Origin: Nitrospirota bacterium
Lineage (GTDB): Bacteria > Nitrospirota > Nitrospiria > Nitrospirales > UBA8639
DNA: 6,354 nt
Reading direction: 5' to 3'
Assembly (NCBI GenBank): GCA_020355985.1
Contig: CP070628.1
Location: forward strand, 1,561,806-1,568,159
The notes beneath the pieces are model-generated. The model ran no database searches and was not told where the DNA came from. It saw only the letters and a list, made by a program, of their open reading frames with translations. Both the position numbers and the translations under genes were made by a program. Shown here piece after piece: positions 6,130 to 6,354 of this stretch; the stretch's first letter is position 1, and every line of letters starts with the position of its first letter.

Positions 6130-6354
6130 CTAAGGGTAGGAATAAGGCCAGCCCTTAAAACAGCAGGTCGGAGGTGTTCTGCTGAGTCGGAAAAACTGAG
6201 GACGAGCTGGCATCGAAGGAATTGGTGAGGATTGTAGTATTTCTTTAAGGGAAATGTTTAGCGAGAGGATTTACGTGTCTGTGGATGTCGTTTGGGCGGC
6301 CGTGCACATCCAAGCATAAATACCTATCGTGGGTGTATGTGCTGAGTGTTGGTG
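6130..6354 (-). pseudogene. Partial third copy of the small secreted His/Cys protein, interrupted by an in-frame TAA
   Basis: The gene enters from the right edge of the window, so its start and signal peptide are not visible. Reading from 6354, the frame gives a His-containing segment (HQHSAHTPTIG), then Y-A-W-M-C-T-A-A, where the paralog at 1034-1351 has C-D-W-M-C-K-A-S. A TAA stop follows at 6271-6273. The same frame then stays open for 46 more codons to a TAG at 6130-6132 and contains LSRTPPTCCF, matching the SRAPPAF tail. Counting the TAA as one position, the Cys-to-RxPP spacing is 41, exactly as in the paralog. The first Cys of the motif is Tyr (TAT, one base from TGT). A base change to a stop is the simplest explanation. 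Alternatives are a working truncated protein that keeps only the His/Cys part, or a sequencing error. Confidence 0.65.

Noticed and set aside
6159..6182. CAGCAG/CTGCTG hairpin followed by TTTT on the minus strand
   Set aside because: It lies inside the tail of the broken gene before its final stop, with a 12-base loop and only four T; too weak to call a terminator.
1..6354. CRISPR array, tRNA, rRNA, insertion sequence or cobalamin riboswitch
   Set aside because: No regularly spaced repeats, no tRNA-like fold, no transposase frame and no recognisable B12-box were seen, including in the leader of the TonB operon.

Overview
The window comes from a Gram-negative bacterium: it encodes a TonB-ExbB-ExbD energy-transduction module, which only makes sense in a cell with an outer membrane. 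Codon use and gene style (TonB-TPR-TonB-ExbB-ExbD order, SinI/excisionase-type HTH, secreted C-x-W-x-C proteins) remind me of Nitrospirota such as Nitrospira, but this is an impression and not a demonstrated placement. Every gene I can support lies on the minus strand, so the locus reads from right to left.

Right edge (6130-6354): the 3' part of a small secreted-protein gene interrupted by an in-frame TAA. Next come a weak terminator-like hairpin (6022-6046) and a good sigma70-type promoter (TTGACA, 17 bp, TTTAAT; 5927-5955) with a duplicated 9-bp word around and below the expected transcription start.

Core operon (5849 down to 1863): a short TonB-C-terminal-domain protein, a secreted TPR protein, a full-length TonB, ExbB, ExbD and a small secreted His/Cys protein. 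The spacings are 36, -4, 30, -4 and 20 bp, so co-transcription is likely. ExbB/ExbD should harvest the proton motive force and the TonB proteins pass it to outer-membrane receptors. No TonB-dependent receptor is in the window.

Left part (1666 down to 114): a 68-residue HTH DNA-binding protein, a second small secreted His/Cys protein, and a 249-residue exported protein I do not recognise. A strong Shine-Dalgarno sequence shows that this last gene starts at 863 rather than at an upstream TTG.

The most interesting signal is a family of three small secreted proteins (1034-1351, 1863-2207 and the broken copy at 6130-6354). They share a His-rich mature N-terminus, a C-x-W-x-C motif (first Cys changed to Tyr in the broken copy) and an S-R-(A/T)-P-P tail. 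They flank the TonB machinery on both sides and suggest, by inference, a metal-related TonB system. A second oddity is the short TonB-like protein, whose mature N-terminus carries a stretch resembling the TonB box of outer-membrane receptors.
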